64,000 nt of DNA from Herminiimonas sp. GTDB taxonomy: Bacteria > Pseudomonadota > Gammaproteobacteria > Burkholderiales > Burkholderiaceae_D. Shown here one piece after another: positions 16,646-24,467 of this stretch; positions within the stretch are counted from its first letter, which is position 1; every line of letters begins with the position of its first letter. The DNA is taken from assembly GCA_028292665.1 (NCBI GenBank), contig JAQGLW010000063.1:1-64000 (forward strand), written 5' to 3'. Both the position numbers and the translations under genes were made by a program. The notes below the pieces were generated by a model. That model was not told where the DNA came from, did no database searches, and saw only the letters and a list, made by a program, of their open reading frames with translations.

Positions 16646-18334
16646 ATCAACATCAGACAGCTGTTTCCTTTCCTGAATTGGCCGCGCCCGACGGTGGTTT
16701 CGCTGAAGCGCGACGCCTGGGCAGGCATTACCGTGGGCCTGGTGCTGATTCCGCAAGCGGTGGCCTACGCAACCCTGGCCGGCATGCCTCCTCAAGCCGG
16801 CCTCTATGCCGCATTGCTGCCGAGCGTTGTCGGGATGTTGTGGGGATCGTCGGCGTTGCTGGCCGTCGGTCCGGTGGCGCTGACAAGCCTGCTGACATTC
16901 GGCTCGCTCTATCCGCTTGCTGCGCCGGGCACGCGCGAATGGGTAGCGCTGGCGATCTGGCTTTCGCTCTATGCAGGCGTGATTCAGCTTTTGCTGGGCG
17001 CCTTCAAACTCGGGCGAATCACCAATCTGGTATCGCAACCGGTGATTACCGGCTTTATCCATGCCGCAGCCATTCTCATCATCCTGTCGCAACTGCCCGC
17101 GCTGTTCGGCGTGACTGACATTTCGTTGAAGGATTTCACCGATCCGTCCCATCACTTTTTTGCAGATACGTCAGTGCTGCTCATGTCGAGCGGTTTCGGT
17201 TTCGGATCGTTGGTGCTGTTGCTCGCCCTGAAACGCATTTTCCCGAAATTTCCGGGGATGCTGCTGGTGGCCGTCATCGGCATCGCGTTGAGCTTCGTTC
17301 TCGATTACGCGGCAAGAGGAGGACAGATCGTCGGTGCGCTCTCTCCCGGTTTGCCATCCTTCATATGGCCGCCTGCGATTTCATTCGACCGTCATCGGGA
17401 ATTGTGGCCGGCGGCGTTGATCGTGGCATTGATCAGTTTTACCGAAGCAATGTCCAGTTGCCGCGTACTGGCCCGCAAGCAGCACGAGCGGTGGAATGAA
17501 AACCAGGAATTGATCGGCCAGGGATTGGCCAAGATAACCAGCGCCTTCAACGGCGCTTTTCCCGTCAGCGGATCGTTCTCGCGCTCGGCATTGAATCTGT
17601 ACGCAGGCGCGATGACCGGCTGGTCCACGTTGTTCTCTGCGCTATGCGTGATGCTGAGCCTGCTGTTTCTGACCGATCTCATTTCCTATCTGCCGCGATC
17701 GGTGCTGGCGGCAATGATCATGGTGCCGGTATTCGGACTCCTCGATTTTTCGACTTTCCGCCGCGTGTTTTCGCTTTCGCGCGACGATGGCGTTGTCGCG
17801 GTAGTGACGTTCATCGTTACCCTGGTGGCCACGCCGCGCCTGCATTGGGGCATCTTCGCCGGTATCGGCCTGACCACGGCATCTTATCTTTACCGGCGCA
17901 CCCGGCCTCGCATCATCGAAGTCGGCCAACACCGCGACGGGACGCTGCGCGACCGAAGCCGGTTCGGCCTGCCGTCGCTGGCCCCCGATCTGCTCGCGGT
18001 CCGGATGGACGCGGCGATGAACTTTCTGACGTCCGCTGCGCTGGAGCGCTTCATCGTGGACCGCTGTCGCAGCGATCCCTCGATCCGGCGCGTCCTGCTC
18101 AGCGCGGGCGGCATCAACGACATCGACGCGACCGGAATCGATACGCTGGAATCGTTGCAGACCACATTGAAAGGCGAGGGCATCCGCCTCTATTTATCCG
18201 CCGTCAAAAAGCAGGTGTGGGATGTATTCGATAAAGCCCGCATGGCGGAAGCGCTGGGAAGCGATTCCATCTTTGCGACCGATGCGGATGCAATCGCGGC
18301 ACTCAGCGTACCGAGGTTTTCAGATATTCTCTGA
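16646..18334 (+). CDS. SulP-family anion transporter with STAS domain
   Basis: About 560 residues. The N-terminal two thirds has 10-12 predicted membrane helices with the SulP signature VALIPQAVAYATLAGMPP-like block, and residues after about 440 form a cytoplasmic STAS domain (RVLLSAGGINDIDATGIDTLESL). SulP proteins carry sulfate, bicarbonate or other anions; near soeABC a role in sulfate or sulfite traffic is plausible. The start is unclear. The conserved N terminus INIRQLFPFLNWPRPT has no ATG, GTG or TTG before it after the stop at 16622. ACGAGGA at 16632 is ideally placed for ATC at 16646. The first usual start codon is GTG 16694, which would cut off 16 residues. Confidence 0.78.
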   Translation: MNIRQLFPFLNWPRPTVVSLKRDAWAGITVGLVLIPQAVAYATLAGMPPQAGLYAALLPSVVGMLWGSSALLAVGPVALTSLLTFGSLYPLAAPGTREWVALAIWLSLYAGVIQLLLGAFKLGRITNLVSQPVITGFIHAAAILIILSQLPALFGVTDISLKDFTDPSHHFFADTSVLLMSSGFGFGSLVLLLALKRIFPKFPGMLLVAVIGIALSFVLDYAARGGQIVGALSPGLPSFIWPPAISFDRHRELWPAALIVALISFTEAMSSCRVLARKQHERWNENQELIGQGLAKITSAFNGAFPVSGSFSRSALNLYAGAMTGWSTLFSALCVMLSLLFLTDLISYLPRSVLAAMIMVPVFGLLDFSTFRRVFSLSRDDGVVAVVTFIVTLVATPRLHWGIFAGIGLTTASYLYRRTRPRIIEVGQHRDGTLRDRSRFGLPSLAPDLLAVRMDAAMNFLTSAALERFIVDRCRSDPSIRRVLLSAGGINDIDATGIDTLESLQTTLKGEGIRLYLSAVKKQVWDVFDKARMAEALGSDSIFATDADAIAALSVPRFSDIL

Positions 18335-18396
18335 AACGCGTTCTCCCGCTCATTTTCTCTCCAGCAAGTCCAGGTAATATAATGGCGCACCGGAAC

Positions 18397-18410
18397 CCCG
18401 ATACATCGGG
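18397..18410. other. Small palindrome upstream of the hydroxyacid dehydrogenase gene
   Basis: CCCGATACATCGGG is a perfect dyad with a two-base centre. It lies just after a TATAAT at 18378-18383 that could be a -10 box of a promoter for the gene starting at 18480, so it is placed where a repressor could act. No good -35 is visible. Confidence 0.25.
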
Positions 18411-18479
18411 ATGCATGCGGTGTTGAAAGTGCCCGCATGGCATCGGCAAAAGAATTTACCAGATCTGGAGGATCGAAGA

Positions 18480-19373
18480 ATGGCAAAAGTAGCATTTATC
18501 GGATTGGGCGTCATGGGTTTTCCGATGGCGGGGCATCTGGCCGCGCACGGCCATGACGTCACTGTGTTCAATCGGACGCAGGCACGCGCCGATGCATGGC
18601 TGAAGCTGCATAAAGGCCGGGCGGCGCCGACCCCGGCGGCGGCCGCCGCCGGCGCGGAATTCGTTTTTACCTGCGTCGGAAACGACAACGATCTGTACCA
18701 GGTGACGCTGGAAGCCGAAGGCGCGCTTTCCAATATGAATTCCGGCAGCGTGCTGATCGATCACACCACATCTTCCGCCGATGCCGCACGCCGTTTAGGT
18801 GAAGCGGCCGGGGCGCGCGGCGTACAGTTTCTCGATGCGCCGGTATCCGGCGGCCAGGCCGGCGCCGAAAGCGGAAAATTGACCGTGATGGTCGGCGGCG
18901 ACGCGGCTGCCTACGGCCGCGCCGAACCCGTCATGGCCTTGTATGCGCGTGCCGTGACGCACATGGGGCCGGTGGGCGCGGGCCAGCTCACGAAAATGGT
19001 CAATCAGATTTGCATTGCGGGACTGGTTCAGGCATTGGCCGAAGGATTGGCGTTCGCCGAGAATGCGGGACTGGACGGCGAGCGCGTCATCGACGTGATT
19101 TCGAAAGGCGCCGCGCAATCGTGGCAGATGGAAAACAGGGGCAAGACAATGCTCGCGCGGAAGTTCGACTATGGCTTCGCCGTGGACTGGATGCGCAAGG
19201 ATCTGGGCATCTGCCTGGACGAGGCCAGCCGCAACGGCAGTTATCTGCCTGTCACCGCGCTGGTCGATCAATTCTATTCGCAGGTGCAAAAAAAGGGCGG
19301 CAGCAGATTCGATACCTCAAGCCTGATGATGCTGACAGGCGATCCCGAACATCAGGCCAAGCCGAAGTCCTGA
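18480..19373 (+). CDS. Beta-hydroxyacid dehydrogenase family oxidoreductase (3-hydroxyisobutyrate dehydrogenase-like)
   Basis: A 297-residue NAD(P)-dependent enzyme. The Rossmann start is [19 protein letters not shown], the substrate motif is [24 protein letters not shown] near 117, and the catalytic lysine lies in [12 protein letters not shown] near 165-175. GGAGGA at 18467 sets the start. Family members act on 3-hydroxyisobutyrate, tartronate semialdehyde or, in YihU, sulfolactaldehyde. Its place between sulfonate genes raises the possibility of a sulfonated hydroxyacid or aldehyde substrate, but that is inference. It could equally be an unrelated small-acid dehydrogenase. Confidence 0.85.
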   Translation: MAKVAFIGLGVMGFPMAGHLAAHGHDVTVFNRTQARADAWLKLHKGRAAPTPAAAAAGAEFVFTCVGNDNDLYQVTLEAEGALSNMNSGSVLIDHTTSSADAARRLGEAAGARGVQFLDAPVSGGQAGAESGKLTVMVGGDAAAYGRAEPVMALYARAVTHMGPVGAGQLTKMVNQICIAGLVQALAEGLAFAENAGLDGERVIDVISKGAAQSWQMENRGKTMLARKFDYGFAVDWMRKDLGICLDEASRNGSYLPVTALVDQFYSQVQKKGGSRFDTSSLMMLTGDPEHQAKPKS

Positions 19374-19387
19374 TACGCCCGGGCGTA

Positions 19388-20494
19388 TCAGTGCAACAGC
19401 GCGGCGACGCCGTGATTGATCGCGGCGCCGCCGACAACGAGCCAGACGAACAGCAGCGTGGCCAGAATCAGCGGCTTGACGCCGGCCCGGCGAATGGCGG
19501 ACACATGCGTGGTCAATCCCAGCGCAGCCATCGCCATCGCCAGCAAAAACGTATCGACAGCGATCGCCCAGTTCACCGCCGGCGACGGCAGCACGGACAT
19601 CGAATTGAGTCCGGCCACTGCAATGAAAACGAATGCAAACCACGGAATTGCCAGACGGTTCGCCGGCCGCCGGAGCGCAGCCGCACCTTGATGCGCACCA
19701 GGTCCCTTCTTCGTTGAAAGATAGGCGGAGAGCGCAATCAGGAACGGCGCCAGCATCATCACCCGGACCATTTTCGCGATCACCGCCGTATTGGCAGCCT
19801 CCGGGTTGATTGCGTTGGCGGCCGCCACCACTTGCGCCACTTCATGGATAGTCGAGCCGGCGTAAATGCCGAATGCCGACGGCGAGATGCCGAGCAGATT
19901 GAGGCGATACAACAACGGATAGAGAAACATGCCGAGCGTGCCGAATACGACGACCGTCGACACTGCCACCGCCACCTGTTCGGACCGGCCGCGCACCACC
20001 GGTTCGGTCGCCATCACTGCGGCTGCGCCGCAAATCGAGCTGCCCGCGCCGATCAGGATCGCGCTGTCGCGGTCGAGCTTGAAGACCCTGGTGCCTAGCA
20101 GCATCGCCAGCGCAAAGGTTGACGTCAACACCAGCGCATCGATGGCCACGCCGGCGAAACCGACATGGCCGATATCCTGAAATGTGAGCCGGAAGCCGTA
20201 TAGAACGATGCCGATGCGCAGCAGCTTTTGCTTGGAAAAAGCGACGCCCGCATCGCAATCCGGAGCGATCCGCGCAAACAGGGTATTGCCAAGCACTATC
20301 CCGAGCATGATCGCAATCGTCAGCGGGCTCAAACCATGCGATTGAAGCCAATCGAACCTGCCTGACAGGATCGAAATGGCGGCAACCGTTGCGCTCAGCG
20401 CAAGACCGGGCAGCAATTTCATGGCGCGGTCTGCAAGTCCGATATCGGCGCAGCGGCGGGATTCGGCAAGGACGGCCGAGGGGGGCGTGAACAT
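19388..20494 (-). CDS. YeiH-family membrane protein, putative sulfate/sulfite exporter
   Basis: A 368-residue protein with about ten predicted membrane helices. Family landmarks are [15 protein letters not shown], the loop [21 protein letters not shown], and the [17 protein letters not shown] motif. The YeiH (UPF0324) family is annotated as putative sulfate exporters and recurs beside sulfonate degradation genes. Here it would discharge the sulfate or sulfite produced by Xsc and SoeABC. GGAGAAG precedes the ATG at 20494. It is divergent from a LysR gene, the same layout as yeiE-yeiH in enterobacteria. It converges with the dehydrogenase at 18480, leaving only 14 bases between the two stops. 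Confidence 0.88.
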   Translation of the reverse strand: MFTPPSAVLAESRRCADIGLADRAMKLLPGLALSATVAAISILSGRFDWLQSHGLSPLTIAIMLGIVLGNTLFARIAPDCDAGVAFSKQKLLRIGIVLYGFRLTFQDIGHVGFAGVAIDALVLTSTFALAMLLGTRVFKLDRDSAILIGAGSSICGAAAVMATEPVVRGRSEQVAVAVSTVVVFGTLGMFLYPLLYRLNLLGISPSAFGIYAGSTIHEVAQVVAAANAINPEAANTAVIAKMVRVMMLAPFLIALSAYLSTKKGPGAHQGAAALRRPANRLAIPWFAFVFIAVAGLNSMSVLPSPAVNWAIAVDTFLLAMAMAALGLTTHVSAIRRAGVKPLILATLLFVWLVVGGAAINHGVAALLH

Positions 20495-20565
20495 TGTTTC
20501 TTCTCCGGATGAAAGGGCTGGCGAATCGATATGCTTCCAATTGTATGGGTTGGGAGTTAAAATAT

Positions 20566-20597
20566 AAAACGACTTGTTTTTGTATAATCAAGTTATA
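20566..20597. promoter_or_regulatory. Dyads in the LysR-YeiH divergent promoter, candidate LysR sites
   Basis: Two overlapping-scale dyads lie in the 120-base divergent gap, 18-49 bases before the LysR start: AAAAC-N5-GTTTT at 20566-20580 and TATAA-TCAAG-TTATA at 20583-20597. LysR proteins bind AT-rich T-N11-A dyads in such gaps and regulate both their own gene and the divergent one. The exact operator is inferred. Confidence 0.4.
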
Positions 20598-20614
20598 AAA
20601 CAGGTTATTAAATA

Positions 20615-21538
20615 ATGCGTCTCACACTCAGGCAATTGCAGATATTTCTGGCCGTGGCGGAGTCCGGCAGTACGGCGGCCGCTGCGGAAAAGGTGGCGTT
20701 GTCGCAGTCGGCGGCAAGCGCCGCACTGAACGAGATGGAAGGGTTGCTCGACATCAAGCTGTTCGACCGCGTCGGCAAGCGGCTGATACTCAACGACAGC
20801 GGCCGTCTGATGTTGCCGCAGGCGAGACAGATACTCGATGCGGCCGCCACCATCGAGCAGCAGTTCGCCGCATCGGATGGATCCGGCGCGTCCGCAGGAA
20901 GCGGTGTGCACATCGGCGCCAGCACGACGATCGGCATTTATCTGTTGCCGGGAATACTCGCCGCCGCCTATACGCGCGATGCCGAAGCTTATCCCCGCGT
21001 CACCATTGCCAATACCGCCGAGATCGCGGCGGCCGTCGCGAATTTCGATGTCGACGTCGGTCTGATAGAAGGGCCGTGCCATGAGCCGGATCTGAAAACG
21101 AAGCTCTGGATGCGCGACGAATTGATCATCGTATGTTCGCCGCATCATCCGATCCTGGGCGGCAAGCCGGACAGAAAAGTGCCGGTCAGCGCATTGCGCA
21201 AGGCCGGCTGGCTGCTGCGCGAACCGGGTTCAGGCACGCGGGAAGCGGTGGAGCATGCGCTGATGCCGCATTTGCACAGCCTGCGGCCCGCCGGCGAATT
21301 CAGCAATTCGGAAGCAATCAAGCATGCAGCGGCAGAAGGGCTCGGCATCACCTGCCTGTCGCGCTGCGTCGTCGCCGACCTGATTGCGATGGGCCGCCTG
21401 GCAGAGCCGAGGACAACGCTTCCGCCGCTTCGCCGGAACTTTTACCTGATTTACAACAGACATAAAATTCTGTCGGCGCGGCTGACTTATTTTCTGGATG
21501 CATGCCGCAAGCGGGCGAGCGAGTCTGCGGGACTGTAA
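20615..21538 (+). CDS. LysR-family transcriptional regulator, YeiE-like
   Basis: A 307-residue LTTR with an N-terminal winged helix (LRQLQIFLAVAESGSTAAAAEK ... LSQSAASAALNEME) and a periplasmic-binding-protein-like effector domain from about residue 90 (SGVHIGASTTIGIYLLPGIL). The LLREPGSGTREAVEHAL motif is shared with the CbbR/YeiE/CysL group, whose ligands include sulfite and related small molecules. Divergent orientation to the YeiH gene supports control of anion export in response to sulfite or sulfate. The ligand is inferred from the YeiE-YeiH pairing, not read from sequence. Confidence 0.88.
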   Translation: MRLTLRQLQIFLAVAESGSTAAAAEKVALSQSAASAALNEMEGLLDIKLFDRVGKRLILNDSGRLMLPQARQILDAAATIEQQFAASDGSGASAGSGVHIGASTTIGIYLLPGILAAAYTRDAEAYPRVTIANTAEIAAAVANFDVDVGLIEGPCHEPDLKTKLWMRDELIIVCSPHHPILGGKPDRKVPVSALRKAGWLLREPGSGTREAVEHALMPHLHSLRPAGEFSNSEAIKHAAAEGLGITCLSRCVVADLIAMGRLAEPRTTLPPLRRNFYLIYNRHKILSARLTYFLDACRKRASESAGL

Positions 21539-21658
21539 AACCACGCCAGGGCTTAATCCGCTTGTGCCAATTCGCAACGCGTTACGGAGGGTTATGGAAG
21601 TAGAATACCGATTATCCGTCACCGGATTTTTTTCAATTCTTAAAGACAGAGGCGAGCC

Positions 21659-21769
21659 ATGAGCAAAAGCCAAGACTCAAAAAAAGCAACCAAGAAGGAA
21701 CCGGCTAAAACAATGAAGGAAAAAAAGGCAGCGAAGAAGGTCAAGAAGGAGGAAAAAAAGCGCCAATAG
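21659..21769 (+). CDS. 36-residue lysine-rich basic protein
   Basis: ATG 21659 is preceded by GAGGCGA and the ORF ends with TAG at 21767-21769. The peptide begins MSKSQDSKKATKKEPAKTMK and contains 16 lysines in 36 residues. Similar tiny Lys-rich proteins are frequent in Burkholderiales, where their function is unknown; nucleic-acid binding is a reasonable guess from charge. A strong palindromic terminator follows immediately, which supports a real transcription unit. Confidence 0.6.
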   Translation: MSKSQDSKKATKKEPAKTMKEKKAAKKVKKEEKKRQ

Positions 21770-21786
21770 AACCGAGCCGGTCAAAT

Positions 21787-21837
21787 TGAAAAGGAAATAC
21801 CCCTGCGTGAATTTCACGCAGGGGTATTTCCTTTTCA
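21787..21837. terminator. 51-base perfect palindrome, bidirectional terminator
   Basis: Arms of 25 bases centred on 21812 are perfectly complementary. The stem core is CCCCTGCGTGAA with TTCACGCAGGGG. The left end carries GAAAAGG and the right end CCTTTTC, so RNA from either strand would have a GC-rich stem followed by a U-rich end. It ends the small basic gene. Confidence 0.85.
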
Positions 21838-22035
21838 GATATCGCGGTTGACGGTCGGCTCATGGGACGGCATCAATCCTGCCGTCAGGGAATGCAAAAA
21901 ATTGTACGTGCGGGGCGGCAAAAATGAAGGCGGCCATGCCGGTTCCGAAGGCTTCATTGCCGCCAAGGTATTTGTCGAATGGCCAATGAGATGACAGCTG
22001 ATTGACAGGATCGAACGCGTATATTGAATCGGTCT

Positions 22036-22096
22036 CATCATTACCCCTCCAAGCGATTGGACTTGGCCCGCAGCCGAAAGGCAGGCGGGCCTTTTT
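22036..22096 (+). ncRNA. Candidate short RNA with intrinsic terminator
   Basis: No convincing protein gene lies in 21838-22367. On the + strand TTGACA (22002-22007) is followed after 16 bases by TTGAAT (22024-22029), a modest promoter. About 35 bases after its expected start, GGCCCGC (22065-22071) pairs with GCGGGCC (22085-22091), with an inner GCC-GAAA-GGC, and TTTTT follows at 22092. This would give an RNA of roughly 60 bases. The terminator is clear; the promoter and the existence of the RNA are inferred. Confidence 0.3.
22065..22096 (+). terminator. Intrinsic terminator
   Basis: GGCCCGC (22065-22071) and GCGGGCC (22085-22091) form a stem with a nested GCC/GGC pair around GAAA, followed by TTTTT. 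No protein gene upstream on this strand obviously needs it, apart from the small basic gene that already has its own terminator. Confidence 0.5.
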
Positions 22097-22367
22097 ACGG
22101 GCAATACGGCGATTGCAGGAAGCCAAGACCGTCTATTCAGACCCGGTCCGCCGATACCTCTTTTATTCCATTCAGATTGCATCCAGCCATCGCGGGCCGG
22201 TTGCGTGCCGCTTGTTCCGGATCTGCAAAAAATACGGCGAATTTGTTGCGCAATAAGAACAAACGTTTCTTGTTGACAGCAAATTGACAGCACATGGTTT
22301 CTATAGTCTCCACTCTGATTCTTCAAATGATCAGTTAACTAAGATCCGATTTTTAACGGGAGACAAA

Positions 22368-23489
22368 ATGAAAAAATCAGTATTGACGCTTGCTGCAGTC
22401 GCTGCTCTGGGAAGTCATGCGACCGCGTTCGCCCAAGCCAACGTCACCGTATACGGCCTTATCGACATGACGCTGAGGACGGTCAATAACGCGACCGCCA
22501 CTGGAGGACGTCTGGTCGGTTTCCAGACGCCATGGTTCAGCGGCAGCCGCCTGGGATTCAGGGGCGCGGAAGATCTGGGCGGCGGCAACAAAGCCATCTT
22601 CAAGCTGGAAAGCGAATATGTTCTCGGCACAGGCGCGATGGACACGCCGGGCGTGCTTTTCAACCGCGATGCATGGGTCGGCTTCGACAGCTCAAGCCTG
22701 GGCAGAATCACGTTCGGCCGCCAGAACACACTGGCACGCGATTGGGCGCAGACATACGGCGACGCGTACGGCTCGGAAAAGCTGGGCCTGGAAGAAGGCG
22801 GCTTTACCAATACCAACAACTTCAAGCAACTGATTTACTATGCTGGCAGCGTAACCGCCACTCGCTACGACAACGGCATCGTTTATAAAAAGGCATTTGA
22901 CAACGGCATCGTCGCCGGTCTCGGTTACCAGTTGGGCGAAGTCCCCGGCGACACGTCCAGGAATACGACCAAGTCCGTGGCGCTCGGCTATAACGGTTCC
23001 AATTACCTGGTCGCCGGTTATTACAATCAAGCCAACGTCAACAACCTGACGCAGCGGTCTTACTCGATCGGCGGCAGCTACATGTTCCCGTTGGTGCGCC
23101 TGAATGCCGGCTATTTCCATTTCACGGCCGACCAGGCTGCCGCACTCGGGGAACGCAAGGACAATGCTTATACGGTCTCGGCCAAGCTTACTCCGGGCGG
23201 CGCGTTCGATTACGAACTCGGCTATGTGTCGATCAAGGCGAACAACGCCGCGTTCAATGCAGCCGGAACCAGCACGCTGAATCCTTTCGCGGACGCCAGC
23301 ACGGCTACCGCAGCAGGCACCGGTAAAAAATCAACGGTATACGGATCGGTCTTTTACCATCTGTCCAAGCGCACCGAAGTGTATGCCGTTGCAGACTACA
23401 TGAAACTCAATGACGGTTATCGTGTGAGCGGGACCAACGGCTTCGCAAATCAGACCGAATTTGGCGTCGGCATTCGCACCAGATTCTAA
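22368..23489 (+). CDS. Gram-negative porin
   Basis: A 373-residue outer-membrane porin of the Burkholderiales trimeric type. The signal peptide MKKSVLTLAAVAALGSHATAFA is probably cleaved before QANVTVYGLID. The chain then shows alternating beta strands with porin marks such as GSRLGFRGAEDLGGG, FNRDAWVGF and GRITFGRQN, and ends in Phe (GIRTRF), the terminal residue required for outer-membrane insertion. The start at 22368 has GGGAGA upstream. Tandem TTGACA boxes at 22273 and 22284 lie in the leader. It may let small anions in for the neighbouring catabolic genes, but its specificity cannot be told. Confidence 0.92.
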   Translation: MKKSVLTLAAVAALGSHATAFAQANVTVYGLIDMTLRTVNNATATGGRLVGFQTPWFSGSRLGFRGAEDLGGGNKAIFKLESEYVLGTGAMDTPGVLFNRDAWVGFDSSSLGRITFGRQNTLARDWAQTYGDAYGSEKLGLEEGGFTNTNNFKQLIYYAGSVTATRYDNGIVYKKAFDNGIVAGLGYQLGEVPGDTSRNTTKSVALGYNGSNYLVAGYYNQANVNNLTQRSYSIGGSYMFPLVRLNAGYFHFTADQAAALGERKDNAYTVSAKLTPGGAFDYELGYVSIKANNAAFNAAGTSTLNPFADASTATAAGTGKKSTVYGSVFYHLSKRTEVYAVADYMKLNDGYRVSGTNGFANQTEFGVGIRTRF

Positions 23490-23534
23490 CCGTCTGTCTA
23501 TTGCCTTGCCCGCGCCCGCGCGGCGCGGAATTGG

Positions 23535-23568
23535 CCGGCCGGCATCGAAGCAATTCGATGCCGGCCGG
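23535..23568. terminator. GC-rich hairpin after porin
   Basis: CCGGCCGGCATCGAA (23535-23549) and TTCGATGCCGGCCGG (23554-23568) form a perfect 15-bp stem with a GCAA tetraloop. No T run follows, so it may stabilise the porin mRNA 3' end or act with Rho rather than alone. Confidence 0.5.
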
Positions 23569-23780
23569 TGCCGATTTGCCGCATGCTGTCCGATTCATAT
23601 TGAATGCACTCGGGCGATTTTCGTTTGCGATGAATTCGCGCGATCGCTTGTTGCAACGTCAACGAGCGGATATGCAGTTCTCCGATCCCGTGCCGCAAAT
23701 TGAAAGCCCGGAAAGGAAGGAAAGCGGTATCCTGTAAATAATGCGGCTTCATTTTCTAAATACGGCGTTACATTTACACT

Positions 23781-24467
23781 ATGCGCATCCTTTTGGTGGA
23801 AGACGAATCGGAACTCGCGACCTGGCTGATCAAGGCGCTTGAACAAAGCGATTTTGTCGTCGAGTGGTCCAACGACGGATTGGTCGCCGAAAAAATGCTG
23901 GCGATCGAGGAATTCGACGCGGTAATACTCGATCTGGGTTTGCCGGGCAAAAGCGGACATGGCGTGTTGAGTCATCTGCGCGCGGCCGACAACAGGGTGC
24001 CGGTCATGATATTGACTGCGCGCGATACGCTTCACGAACGGGTCTCGAGCCTCAATGAAGGCGCGGACGATTTCCTGCCCAAACCGTTTGCACTGGCCGA
24101 ACTGGAAGCGCGCCTGCATGCGCTGATTCGGCGCAGCCGCGGACGCGAGCACTCGCGGCTGATCTGCGGATCGCTGGTGCTGGACGCCGGCACCAAATTA
24201 TTCAAGCTCGATAATATGCCGATCGCCTTGACTCCTCGTGAACATGCGATGCTGAGCACCCTGATCCATCGCGCGGGGGAGCCGATATCGAAGCAGCTGT
24301 TGCTCGACCGGATATTTACGCATCATGAAGAAGTCAACCTGGAAGCAATCGAAGTCCTGGTTTATCGGCTGCGTAAAAAGCTGGCCAACAGTGCGGTCAG
24401 GATAGTCACCATGCGTGGGTTCGGATATTGCCTGGAAGGCGGTGACGACAGCCGTGAATACGCTTAA
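23781..24467 (+). CDS. OmpR-family response regulator, TctD/QseB-like
   Basis: A 228-residue response regulator. The receiver domain has the acidic pair in LVEDESELA, the phosphoacceptor Asp in AVILDLGLPGKSGHGVL near residue 51, Thr in MILTARD and Lys in FLPKPF. A winged-helix DNA-binding domain follows from about 130 (LTPREHAMLSTLIHRAGEPISKQLL). It is the partner of the overlapping histidine kinase. No clear Shine-Dalgarno precedes the ATG, so initiation may be weak or nearly leaderless. Control of tricarboxylate or other organic-acid uptake is inferred from the kinase type and the following TctC-like gene. Confidence 0.93.
   Translation: MRILLVEDESELATWLIKALEQSDFVVEWSNDGLVAEKMLAIEEFDAVILDLGLPGKSGHGVLSHLRAADNRVPVMILTARDTLHERVSSLNEGADDFLPKPFALAELEARLHALIRRSRGREHSRLICGSLVLDAGTKLFKLDNMPIALTPREHAMLSTLIHRAGEPISKQLLLDRIFTHHEEVNLEAIEVLVYRLRKKLANSAVRIVTMRGFGYCLEGGDDSREYA

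Noticed and set aside
21835-22041. Minus-strand ORF of 68 codons with GGAGGGG before ATG
   Set aside because: The product is Pro/Ser-rich without family likeness and its stop lies inside the palindromic terminator. A competing frame in the same place looks equally protein-like but lacks a start.
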